Source: Azoarcus sp. (GTDB taxonomy: Bacteria; Pseudomonadota; Gammaproteobacteria; Burkholderiales; Rhodocyclaceae). From it: a DNA stretch of 33,677 bases. Location: positions 1 to 33,677 of the forward strand of contig JACESY010000013.1 of assembly GCA_013911595.1 (NCBI GenBank). The letters run 5' to 3'. The notes beneath the pieces are model-generated. The model saw only the letters and a program-made list of their open reading frames with translations, had not been told where the DNA came from and made no database searches. Numbering within the stretch: the stretch's first letter is position 1; every line of letters starts with the position of its first letter. A program made the translations under genes and the position numbers. Positions 17,498-24,516 of this stretch are shown one piece after another.

Positions 17498-20353
17498 TCA
17501 GTTCTCCCTCGACCCGGACTTCGCCAGACGGGACGGATCGATGTCCATCGGTTCGACGTTGACTGGCTGCTTGCCCACCCGGCGACCCAGACGCGACAGG
17601 TTGGCGAGCATCAGCATCACCGCGCCGACGACGGTCAAGAACACGCCCACGTCGAATGCAATCGCGCTGGCGACCTCGAACTTGCCGACCACCGGCCAGT
17701 GCAGATAGGTGAAGGCGCTGGTCAGGAACGGATAGTCCATGACCATCGCTGCGATGCCGGTGGCCGCGGCGATCAGCACGCCGGCGCCGATGATCGCGTG
17801 GTAGTCGATGCGCATGCGCTGCGCCGCCCAGGCATAACCGCTGGCCATGTACTGCAACAACAGGGCAATCGACGCTACCAGGCCTGCGATGAAGCCGCCG
17901 CCCGGCGAGTTGTGGCCGCGCAGGAAGATGTAGGCCGCAACCATCATCGCCAGCGGCAACATGATGCGCGTGGCGACCACCATGATCAGCGGATGGCGAT
18001 CGGCCGAGCGCGGCATGTCCGGTGCCCAGGAACTGAGCTTGCCGCCCAGTTCGCCGCGCATCACGCCATCGAGCAGCGCGAAGATCGCCAGCGCGGCGAT
18101 GCCCAGCACGATGATCTCGCCGAAGGTGTCGAAACCGCGGAAGTCGACCAGGATGACGTTGACCACGTTGGTCCCGCCGCCGCCCGGCACCGACTGGTTC
18201 AGGTAGTAGGACGACAGGCTCTCGTAGTCACGCGAGAGCACGGCCCAGGTCAGGCCGGTGACGCCGATGCCGCCCAAGCCCGCGATGAGTCCGTCGCGCA
18301 GCTTGCGTCCGCCCCCGCTCTCGCGCGGCGTCTCCTTGGGGATGAAGTACAGCGCAAGCAGAATCAGGATCACCGTGACCACTTCGACCGAAATCTGCGT
18401 CAGCGCCAGATCGGGGGCCGAGAAGTAGAGAAAGCCGACCGACACCATCAGGCCGACCACACCGACCGTGAGCAGCGCCAACAGACGGCGATGGTGCATG
18501 CAGACGGTCGCGATGCAGCACCCGACCAGCAGCAACCAGCCGACCACTGCGACCGGCGTGATCGCGATCGGGGCGCGCGCGCCCTCGCCGTGTTCGTGAG
18601 TGAAGAAGGTGACGAAGCCGATCAGCACGGTGCCGCCGATCGCGAACGCGATGTAGCGTTGCAGCGAACCGTTGTGCAGTCCCAGCATCGTGACCTGCGA
18701 GAAGCGCACCAGCGCCGCCACGCTCGCCTGGAACATGGCCTTGGCCTCGGGGTGGGGGCCAGCCTGCCAGATGGCGCGCACGATGGCGTAGCGCCACAGC
18801 GCGAACAGGCCGATGGCCACCGCCGCAATCGACATGAACAGCGCCGGCGTGAAGCCGTGCCAGATCGACAGATGGAAGTCCGGCACCGGGCCACCGATCA
18901 CCGCCCCGGCGGTCACGCGCACCAGCGGGCCGACAATGGTCTCGGGGAACAGGCCGATGGCCACCACCAGCACCACCAGCAGCATCGGCGGCAGCGACAT
19001 GCCCATCGGCGGGTCATGCGGCTTGCTCGGGTAGTCGTTGCGCTTCGGCCCCAGATAGACGTGAACGATGTAGCGGAAGGAATACGCCACCGAGAACACC
19101 GCCCCCAGCGTGGCGAACAGCGGAATCACCCAGCCCTGCCCGAACCAGCTCATCTTCCAGGCCTCGTCGAGCATCATCTCCTTGGACAGGAAACCGTTGA
19201 ACAGGGGCAGGCCGGCCATCGATGCGGCAGCGATCATCGCCAGCGTAGCCGACAGCGGCATCAGCAGCATCAGCCCGCCCAGACGCTTGATGTCGCGCGT
19301 GCCGGCCTCGTGATCGATGATGCCGGCGTTCATGAACAGCGCGGCCTTGAAGGTGGCGTGGTTGATGATGTGGAACACCCCCGCCACTGCGGCCAACGGC
19401 GTGCCGAAGCCGAAGAGCATCGTCACCAGTCCCAGATGGCTGACCGTCGAGAAGGCCAGCAAGCCCTTGAGATCGTCCTTGAACAAGGCAATGCAGGCCG
19501 CCACCACCATCGTGACGAGGCCGGTGGTGGCGACGATGTAGAACCACGCATCGGTGCCGGCCAGCGCCGGCCACAGACGGGCCAGCAGAAAGATGCCCGC
19601 CTTCACCATGGTGGCCGAGTGCAGGTAGGCCGAGACCGGCGTGGGCGCGGCCATGGCGTGCGGCAGCCAGAAATGGAACGGGAACTGCGCGCTCTTCGTA
19701 AAACAGCCGATCAGGATCAGGATCAGGGCTGGCAGATACAGCGGCGAGGCCTGGATCTCGTCGCCGTGCGCGAGAATGATGGTCAGGTCGTAGGAGCCGA
19801 CGATGTGGCCGAGAATCAGCATGCCGGCGATCATCGCCAGACCGCCCCCGCCGGTCACCGCCAGCGCCATGCGCGCGCCCTGACGCCCTTCCGGCAGATG
19901 CTTCCAGTAGCCGATCAGCAGGAAGGACGACAGGCTGGTCAGCTCCCAGAAGATCAGCAGCAGCAGGATATTGTCGGACAGCACGATACCGACCATCGCC
20001 CCCTGGAAGAGCAGCAGATAGGTATAGAAATTACCCATCGGGTCTTCCTTCGCGAGGTAGAACCGCGCGTAGGTGATGATCAGCAAGCCGATCCCCAGGA
20101 TCAGGCCGGCGAACAACAGCCCCAGCCCGTCGAGGAAGAAATTGACGTTCAGCCCCAGCTCGGGCAGCCAGTTCCAGCCGGCTTGGACAACCTCACCGCG
20201 GAAGACGGCAGGCGCGTGCGTCAACAGCAGGCCGAGCGCGAGCAGGGTCACGGTACCGGTCGCAATCGCACAGGCGTTGCGACCGGCGCGGATCATCAGC
20301 GCCGGCAATACCGCCCCGAGAAAGGGCAGCATCACGATCAGGGCAAGACTCAT
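17498..20353 (-). CDS. mrpA: Mrp antiporter fused subunit A-B, operon 2
   Basis: A 951-residue fused MrpA-MrpB protein, the first gene of operon 2. The NuoL-like module shows LIFWELTSLSSFLLIGYW (Glu at about 137), FTKSAQFPFHFWLPHAM and YLHSATMVKAGIFLLARLW. The MrpA tail has FSAPDLALTQISVEVVTVIL and NVVNVILVDFRGFDTFGEI, and the MrpB-like end has GHNSPGGGFIAGLVAS. The product should be the large proton-conducting subunit of a group-2 Na+(K+)/H+ antiporter in the inner membrane. The ATG is preceded by AGGA about 10 bp upstream (GACAGGAAACCACAACA). The long + strand open frame over this gene is only its GC-rich shadow. Confidence 0.96.
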   Translation of the reverse strand: MSLALIVMLPFLGAVLPALMIRAGRNACAIATGTVTLLALGLLLTHAPAVFRGEVVQAGWNWLPELGLNVNFFLDGLGLLFAGLILGIGLLIITYARFYLAKEDPMGNFYTYLLLFQGAMVGIVLSDNILLLLIFWELTSLSSFLLIGYWKHLPEGRQGARMALAVTGGGGLAMIAGMLILGHIVGSYDLTIILAHGDEIQASPLYLPALILILIGCFTKSAQFPFHFWLPHAMAAPTPVSAYLHSATMVKAGIFLLARLWPALAGTDAWFYIVATTGLVTMVVAACIALFKDDLKGLLAFSTVSHLGLVTMLFGFGTPLAAVAGVFHIINHATFKAALFMNAGIIDHEAGTRDIKRLGGLMLLMPLSATLAMIAAASMAGLPLFNGFLSKEMMLDEAWKMSWFGQGWVIPLFATLGAVFSVAYSFRYIVHVYLGPKRNDYPSKPHDPPMGMSLPPMLLVVLVVAIGLFPETIVGPLVRVTAGAVIGGPVPDFHLSIWHGFTPALFMSIAAVAIGLFALWRYAIVRAIWQAGPHPEAKAMFQASVAALVRFSQVTMLGLHNGSLQRYIAFAIGGTVLIGFVTFFTHEHGEGARAPIAITPVAVVGWLLLVGCCIATVCMHHRRLLALLTVGVVGLMVSVGFLYFSAPDLALTQISVEVVTVILILLALYFIPKETPRESGGGRKLRDGLIAGLGGIGVTGLTWAVLSRDYESLSSYYLNQSVPGGGGTNVVNVILVDFRGFDTFGEIIVLGIAALAIFALLDGVMRGELGGKLSSWAPDMPRSADRHPLIMVVATRIMLPLAMMVAAYIFLRGHNSPGGGFIAGLVASIALLLQYMASGYAWAAQRMRIDYHAIIGAGVLIAAATGIAAMVMDYPFLTSAFTYLHWPVVGKFEVASAIAFDVGVFLTVVGAVMLMLANLSRLGRRVGKQPVNVEPMDIDPSRLAKSGSREN

Positions 20354-20478
20354 TGTTGTGGTTTCCTGTCGTCCTCTTCCACCGCGCGGCAGATACGCGA
20401 CCGCCCCCCTCCAGAACCGGTCGCATCGGGCGCATCAGACGCCCGGCCATGCAGTGCTGCGGAGCCAAAACCGGGCTT

Positions 20479-20515
20479 AAAAAAACCCTGAACCGGCACC
20501 GCGCCGGCGCAGGGT
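20479..20515 (-). terminator. Rho-independent terminator after the 2-hydroxyacid dehydrogenase gene
   Basis: Read on the minus strand, ACCCTG-cg-CCGGC-gcggt-GCCGG-tt-CAGGGT forms a long GC-rich stem followed at once by a run of seven T (the complement of A at 20479-20485). It lies about 150 bp beyond the dehydrogenase stop and insulates mrp operon 2 from read-through. It is the clearest intrinsic terminator in the window. Confidence 0.88.
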
Positions 20516-20566
20516 CATACGGGTTTTCACTTACTCGGGATCGGCCGGGCGTTAAAATACCCCAAC

Positions 20567-20619
20567 TGACCCTACCCCGGTCAAGTCGCCTGAACGCCGA
20601 CCATGACCCGGGTCAAGTC
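20567..20619. promoter_or_regulatory. Two TGACC...GGTCAAGTC operator-like boxes
   Basis: TGACC-n7-GGTCAAGTC (20567-20587) and the perfect palindrome TGACCCGGGTCA followed by AGTC (20604-20619) share the half-site GGTCAAGTC, 32 bp apart (three helical turns). They follow a promoter-like TAAAAT on the + strand. The binding protein is unknown. Confidence 0.35.
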
Positions 20620-20662
20620 CACGCGGCGCAAGGCGATTGCACGCTGCGCCGTCGGCGGCGCA

Positions 20663-21613
20663 TCACACGACGCGGTTGCGCGGGGTGCCGGCAACAAAGG
20701 CTTCGATGTTGTCGATGACCTGATCGGTCACCCCTTTCATCGCCGCATCGGACGCCCACGCCATGTGCGGCGTGACGATCAGGTTCGGGATATCCGTTGC
20801 GAGCAGCGGATTCCCGTCGCGCGGCGGCTCCTTGGACAGCACATCGACACCCGCACCGGCAATCTCGCCGGCGCGCAAGGCATCGGCCAGCGCCTGCTCG
20901 TCGACCAGCCCGCCGCGCGAAGTATTCACGAGCACCGCCGTGGGCTTCATCATTTCCAGTTCGGCCTTGCCGATCATGCCACGCGTGGCGTCGTTCAGGG
21001 GGCAGTGCAGCGAGATCACGTCGGCCGTGCGCACCACCTCCTCGAAGGCTACATAGCCTTCGCGCACCAAAGTCGCGCCGCGATGCTCACCATAGATCAC
21101 GCGCATGCCGAATGCCTCGGCCAGCCGCGCCACGCCCTGCCCCAGGCTGCCGCGCCCGAAGATGCCCAGCGTCGCATCGTGCAGGTCGCCCACCGGATGG
21201 CCGAACAGACAGAAATTCCCGCTCCTGGCCCACAATCCGTCGCGCACGTCCTGCACATACGAGAGCAGGCTGCGACGCAAGGCCATCATCAGCAGGATGG
21301 CGTGCTCGGGCACGGTGTTGACGGCATAGCCGCGCACATTGGACACCACCACGCCGTGCTCCTTGCAGGCAGCCAGATCGATGTTGTCGGTACCGGTCGC
21401 GGCGATCGCGATGAGTTTGAGATCGGGCAGCTGCGGCAGGTGCTCGGCCGTAATGCGCACCTTGTTGATCACGGCAATCTCGGCTCCGGCCAGCCGTTCA
21501 ACGACCTGATCGGCAGTACTCAGCGGATAGTCGGTCCATTCGTGCTCGATCGCCGGCTTGCGAAAACTCGTGGCGACGGATTCGCCCTCGAGGTTCACGA
21601 TGCGGATGCTCAT
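20663..21613 (-). CDS. D-2-hydroxyacid dehydrogenase (glycerate dehydrogenase / hydroxypyruvate reductase-like)
   Basis: A 316-residue NAD(P)-dependent dehydrogenase. A catalytic domain surrounds the Rossmann fold with TLGIFGRGSLGQGVARLA (about 148-165). The catalytic triad is visible: Arg 233 in VNTSRGGLVDE, Glu 262 in VDVLSKEPP, and His 283 in TPHMAWAS. The TPHxAWAS ending and overall form are typical of glycerate dehydrogenases, which interconvert hydroxypyruvate (or glyoxylate) and D-glycerate (or glycolate). The substrate is inferred, not proven. The ATG has GGGGAG 6 bp upstream. It is divergent from the IclR gene, sharing a 177 bp control region, and is followed by a strong terminator. 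Confidence 0.9.
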   Translation of the reverse strand: MSIRIVNLEGESVATSFRKPAIEHEWTDYPLSTADQVVERLAGAEIAVINKVRITAEHLPQLPDLKLIAIAATGTDNIDLAACKEHGVVVSNVRGYAVNTVPEHAILLMMALRRSLLSYVQDVRDGLWARSGNFCLFGHPVGDLHDATLGIFGRGSLGQGVARLAEAFGMRVIYGEHRGATLVREGYVAFEEVVRTADVISLHCPLNDATRGMIGKAELEMMKPTAVLVNTSRGGLVDEQALADALRAGEIAGAGVDVLSKEPPRDGNPLLATDIPNLIVTPHMAWASDAAMKGVTDQVIDNIEAFVAGTPRNRVV

Positions 21614-21672
21614 GCCTGTCTCCCCTTGTTCTTGTCACGCCGAACGACTTGTCGGCAGAACTGACATGTTAC

Positions 21673-21693
21673 CGCCGGGCGTCACGCCCGGCG
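21673..21693. repeat. 21 bp near-perfect palindrome (possible dispersed element)
   Basis: CGCCGGGCGT-c-ACGCCCGGCG is a perfect 10 bp inverted repeat around one central base, in the gap between the dehydrogenase and IclR genes. It is flanked by TACGGCCTACCC. The form resembles dispersed GC-rich palindromic units of proteobacterial intergenic DNA. It would form a strong cruciform or hairpin. Confidence 0.6.
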
Positions 21694-21723
21694 TACGGCC
21701 TACCCTTCGGATTTCCGCAATGG

Positions 21724-21742
21724 CGTTTCACTAGGCGAAACG
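21724..21742. promoter_or_regulatory. Probable IclR-type operator
   Basis: CGTTTC-ACTAGGC-GAAACG is a perfect 6 bp dyad with a 7 bp spacer, of the TTTC...GAAA type bound by IclR/KdgR regulators. It overlaps the expected -35 position of a TACACT box (21755-21760) in front of the IclR gene and lies about 110 bp upstream of the divergent dehydrogenase gene. This suggests autorepression and joint control. Confidence 0.5.
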
Positions 21743-21790
21743 TGCGCTGCCGTCTACACTTGCGCCATGTCCGTGACATGAAGTGACGAC

Positions 21791-22579
21791 GTGGCCGCCA
21801 CCGCCCCCGAAGCCAAGAATCCGATCCAGGTCGTCGAGCGCATGATGACACTGCTCGACGTGCTCGCCGTACACCCGGACCCGATGCCGCTCAAGAGCAT
21901 CGCGCAGCAAAGCGGCCTGCATCCGTCGACCGCACATCGCATCCTCGGTGCGATGACGGCCTCAGGCTTCGTCGAGCGCGGCGAAGGCGGCACATACCGG
22001 CTGGGCATCCGCTTGCTCGAGCTGGGCAACATCGTCAAATCGCGCATCTCGCTGCGCGACGTGGCCATGCCCTTCATGCTCAAGCTGCATGCAGAGACCG
22101 GCGAGAGCGTGAACCTGGGCATGCGCGACGGCGACGCCATGGTCTATGTCGAGCGCACCTCGAGCGGACGCTCGTCGGTGCGCGTGGTCCACATCGTCGG
22201 CGCGCGCGCGCCGCTGCACACCACGGCTTCGGGCAAGCTCTTTCTGGTCGAGGACGGGCGCGACAAGGTGCGCGAGTACGCCCATCGCACCGGCCTGCCC
22301 GGCAGCACGCCAGCGTCGATCACCGAGCTCGACAAGCTCGAACGCGAACTGGCCGAAATTCGCCGCCACGACGTGGCCTTCGACCTGGACGAAGTGGAAC
22401 TGGGCGTGCGCTGCATCGCTGCCGGCATCCGCGACGACAGCGGCGAACTGGTCGCCGGGCTGTCGCTGTCGACGCCATCCGAACGATTCAGCCGCGACCG
22501 GGCACCGCTGGTGCATGCCACCGCGCGGGAAATCTCGCGGGCCCTGGGCTACACCGAGCCGGCGCCGAAACGTCCCTGA
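21791..22579 (+). CDS. IclR-family transcriptional regulator
   Basis: A 262-residue regulator. The N-terminal winged helix-turn-helix runs from about 14 to 75 (NPIQVVERMMTLLDVLA, then LHPSTAHRILGAMTASGFV as the recognition region). The C-terminal IclR effector domain includes GESVNLGMRDGDAMVYVER and VGARAPLHTTASGKLFL. Such proteins usually sense small organic acids. The start is a GTG at 21791 with only weak Shine-Dalgarno (GAAGTGACGAC); nearby upstream ATGs are closed at once by stops. The location, divergent from a D-2-hydroxyacid dehydrogenase and convergent with two beta-hydroxyacid dehydrogenases, suggests it controls that small-acid pathway. Confidence 0.92.
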   Translation: MAATAPEAKNPIQVVERMMTLLDVLAVHPDPMPLKSIAQQSGLHPSTAHRILGAMTASGFVERGEGGTYRLGIRLLELGNIVKSRISLRDVAMPFMLKLHAETGESVNLGMRDGDAMVYVERTSSGRSSVRVVHIVGARAPLHTTASGKLFLVEDGRDKVREYAHRTGLPGSTPASITELDKLERELAEIRRHDVAFDLDEVELGVRCIAAGIRDDSGELVAGLSLSTPSERFSRDRAPLVHATAREISRALGYTEPAPKRP

Positions 22580-22602
22580 GTCGAAACCCGAACCGTCCGC
22601 GA

Positions 22603-22660
22603 GGAGCGCGGCGACGAAGCAATCTCCGGACACAACGGGATGGCTTCGCCGCGCTCGTCC
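22603..22660. repeat. REP-like intergenic palindromic element
   Basis: GAGCGCGGCGACGAAGC (22604-22620) pairs with GCTTCGCCGCGCTC (22643-22656) across AATCTCCGGACACAACGGGATG. The arms are complementary apart from a 3-base insertion. The wording GAAGCAATCTCC...GGCTTCGCCGCGCTCG is the style of dispersed intergenic repeats that I recognise from many proteobacterial genomes. It lies between the convergent ends of the IclR and dehydrogenase genes. Confidence 0.65.
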
Positions 22661-22670
22661 TGACTGCGTA

Positions 22671-23555
22671 TCAGCTGGTCGGCCCCGACGTCGCATCCTC
22701 AAGTACTTTGAGCAGGCTCGACGTATCGTCGAAACCCCAGCCCTTGTGCATCAGCGCGTTGAGCTGCTGCCAGGTCTGCGCGGCAATCGGCAGTGGCGCA
22801 CCGATCTTCACCGCTTCGTTGAGCAGGATGCCGAAGTCCTTGTGGTGCAACCGCGCCTGGATGCCGGCCGAAAAATCACGTTCGACCATGCGCTCGCCCA
22901 TCACCTCCATCACGCGCGAGCCGGCCGACCCGCCCATCAGCGCCGTGCGCACGGCGGCCAGGTCGACCTTGTGGGCGCGCGCCAGATGCATGGCTTCGGC
23001 ACAGGCCTGCAGCGCACACACCATCACCATCTGGTTGCAGGCCTTGGCGACCTGGCCGGCGCCCGCGTCGCCGATGCGCACGATGGTCTTGCCCATCGCA
23101 CCGAACAGCGGACGCACGCGCTCGAACACGTCCTCACGCGCGCCCGCCATGATCGCCAGCGTGCCGGCCACCGCCGCCTGCTCGCCGCCGGAGACCGGAG
23201 CATCGACCCAGTCGACGCCCACGTCCGCATAGCGGCGTGCGAAATCACGCGCCGCTTCCGGCGCGATGGTGCTCATGTCCACATGCACAGCGCCGCGCGC
23301 AAAGCCGGCCGCCAACCCTTGCTCGCCAAAGGCCACAGCCTCGACGTCCGCGCTGTTGGTGATGATGGTAATGACCACATCGCACGCCGCGGCCAGCGCC
23401 GCCGGCGTCTCGTACGCCGTCGCCCCCTGCTCGACCAGCGATGCTGCCGACTCAGGGCGGCGCGCCCACACACCCAGGCTGTGGCCGGCGCGCAGCACAT
23501 GCTCCGCCATTGGGCGCCCCATCACGCCCAGTCCGATGAATCCGACGCGCATCAT
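22671..23555 (-). CDS. Beta-hydroxyacid dehydrogenase (HIBADH/GarR family), downstream copy
   Basis: A 294-residue NAD(P)-dependent oxidoreductase. RVGFIGLGVMGRPMAEHVL (about 3-21) is the nucleotide-binding motif, DAPVSGGEQAA is the substrate-binding motif, and GAGQVAKACNQMV carries the conserved catalytic Lys. The family includes tartronate semialdehyde reductase (GarR/GlxR) and 3-hydroxyisobutyrate dehydrogenase; the sequence alone does not settle which. The first ATG (23555) overlaps the stop of the upstream paralogue by 4 bp, and a second ATG follows at once. An open frame extending further upstream is a shadow of that paralogue. The 3' end faces IclR across a REP-like element. Confidence 0.9.
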   Translation of the reverse strand: MMRVGFIGLGVMGRPMAEHVLRAGHSLGVWARRPESAASLVEQGATAYETPAALAAACDVVITIITNSADVEAVAFGEQGLAAGFARGAVHVDMSTIAPEAARDFARRYADVGVDWVDAPVSGGEQAAVAGTLAIMAGAREDVFERVRPLFGAMGKTIVRIGDAGAGQVAKACNQMVMVCALQACAEAMHLARAHKVDLAAVRTALMGGSAGSRVMEVMGERMVERDFSAGIQARLHHKDFGILLNEAVKIGAPLPIAAQTWQQLNALMHKGWGFDDTSSLLKVLEDATSGPTS

Positions 23556-24430
23556 CCTTCTCCCCCGCTCATGCGTTCGAACAGTTTGAGCATCGCCACC
23601 GAATCCTCCTCGCCCAGCCCGCTGCCGACCATCGCGTTGAACAGCTGTGCGGCCGCCGCCGAAGTGGGCAACTGCAGGCCCATGCGGTGAGCCTCGTCGA
23701 GCACGATGCGCATGTCCTTCTGGTGCATCCACGACTTGAAGCCGGGACGGAACTCGCGCTTGACCATGCGTCCGCCATGCGCATCGAGAATGCGCGAGGC
23801 GGCGAAGCCCCCCATCAGCACCTCGCGTACCGCGCCCGCGTCGACGCCGCTGGCGCGCGCGAAGTTGAGCGCCTCGGCCACCGAGGCCACGCCGACCCCG
23901 GTGACGATCTGGTTGCACGCCTTGGCGACCTGTCCGGCGCCGTTACCGCCGATGTGCGAGATGGTCTTGCCCATCGCCTCGAACAGCGGTTTCGCGCACT
24001 CGAAGGCGGCAGCGTCGCCGCCGACCATGATGGTCAGCGTCGCATTGATCGCGCCCGGCTCGCCACCCGAGACCGGCGCATCGAGCATGGTCACGCCGCG
24101 CTCGCGCAAGCGTGCGGCGATGCCTTCGGTCACCTCGGGCGAGATCGTGCTCATGTCGATGTGGATGAGTCCCTCGCGCGCGCCGTCGGCGATGCCGTCC
24201 GGCCCCAGTGCGACACGCTCCACATCCGGCGCATCTCCCACGATGGTGATCACGACGTCCGCGCCTCGCGCGACGTGGGCCGCACTGGTGCAGGCGCTCG
24301 CGCCGGCATCGAGCAGCGGCTGCATGCTCTCCGGGCGCCGTGCCCACACGCGCAGCGCATGGCCGGCGCGCATCAGGTTGAGCGCCATCGGGCGCCCCAT
24401 CAGGCCCAGCCCGATGAATCCCACGTTCAT
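23552..24430 (-). CDS. Beta-hydroxyacid dehydrogenase (HIBADH/GarR family), upstream copy
   Basis: A 292-residue paralogue of the next gene. It has NVGFIGLGLMGRPMALNLM (about 2-20), HIDMSTISPEV, MLDAPVSGGEPGAINATL and GAGQVAKACNQIVTGVG with the catalytic Lys. FRPGFKSWMHQKDMRIVLDE matches the GarR/GlxR type (RPGF...HxKD), so tartronate-semialdehyde reductase is a fair guess, with 3-hydroxyisobutyrate dehydrogenase or an imine-reductase-like enzyme as alternatives. The ATG at 24430 has GGAGG 7 bp upstream. It leads a two-gene operon and is divergent from ybiB with an 86 bp gap. Confidence 0.9.
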   Translation of the reverse strand: MNVGFIGLGLMGRPMALNLMRAGHALRVWARRPESMQPLLDAGASACTSAAHVARGADVVITIVGDAPDVERVALGPDGIADGAREGLIHIDMSTISPEVTEGIAARLRERGVTMLDAPVSGGEPGAINATLTIMVGGDAAAFECAKPLFEAMGKTISHIGGNGAGQVAKACNQIVTGVGVASVAEALNFARASGVDAGAVREVLMGGFAASRILDAHGGRMVKREFRPGFKSWMHQKDMRIVLDEAHRMGLQLPTSAAAAQLFNAMVGSGLGEEDSVAMLKLFERMSGGEG

Positions 24431-24504
24431 GAATATTCCTCCGGATAGGCCGTGCGGGCCTTGCCCGGCACGGCCGATGTGCACACAACGCCACGGCGAC
24501 GACG

Positions 24505-24510
24505 GATAAT
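24505..24510 (+). promoter_or_regulatory. -10-like box GATAAT directly before ybiB
   Basis: GACG-GATAAT-CGCGCC-ATG: the box ends 6 bp before the ybiB start codon, so a transcript from it would start at or next to the ATG. There is no Shine-Dalgarno in this space. The -35 is weak. Confidence 0.4.
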
Positions 24511-24516
24511 CGCGCC

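Larger units (their letters stand above)
20354..20662. other. 309 bp intergenic region between mrp operon 2 and the 2-hydroxyacid dehydrogenase gene
   Basis: No gene is seen. The region holds the dehydrogenase terminator (20479-20515), the leader and presumed promoter of mrp operon 2 (20354-20478, minus strand, no clear hexamers), a + strand promoter-like pair (TTACTC, 16 bp, TAAAAT at 20553-20558), and two TGACC...GGTCA boxes (20567-20619). Confidence 0.6.

Noticed and set aside
17447..20491. Open + strand frame of about 1000 codons opposite mrpAB of operon 2
   Set aside because: Its translation is rich in His, Arg, Gln and Asp with no domain, exactly what the reverse of a GC-rich membrane-protein gene gives. 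The minus strand has an unambiguous MrpAB.
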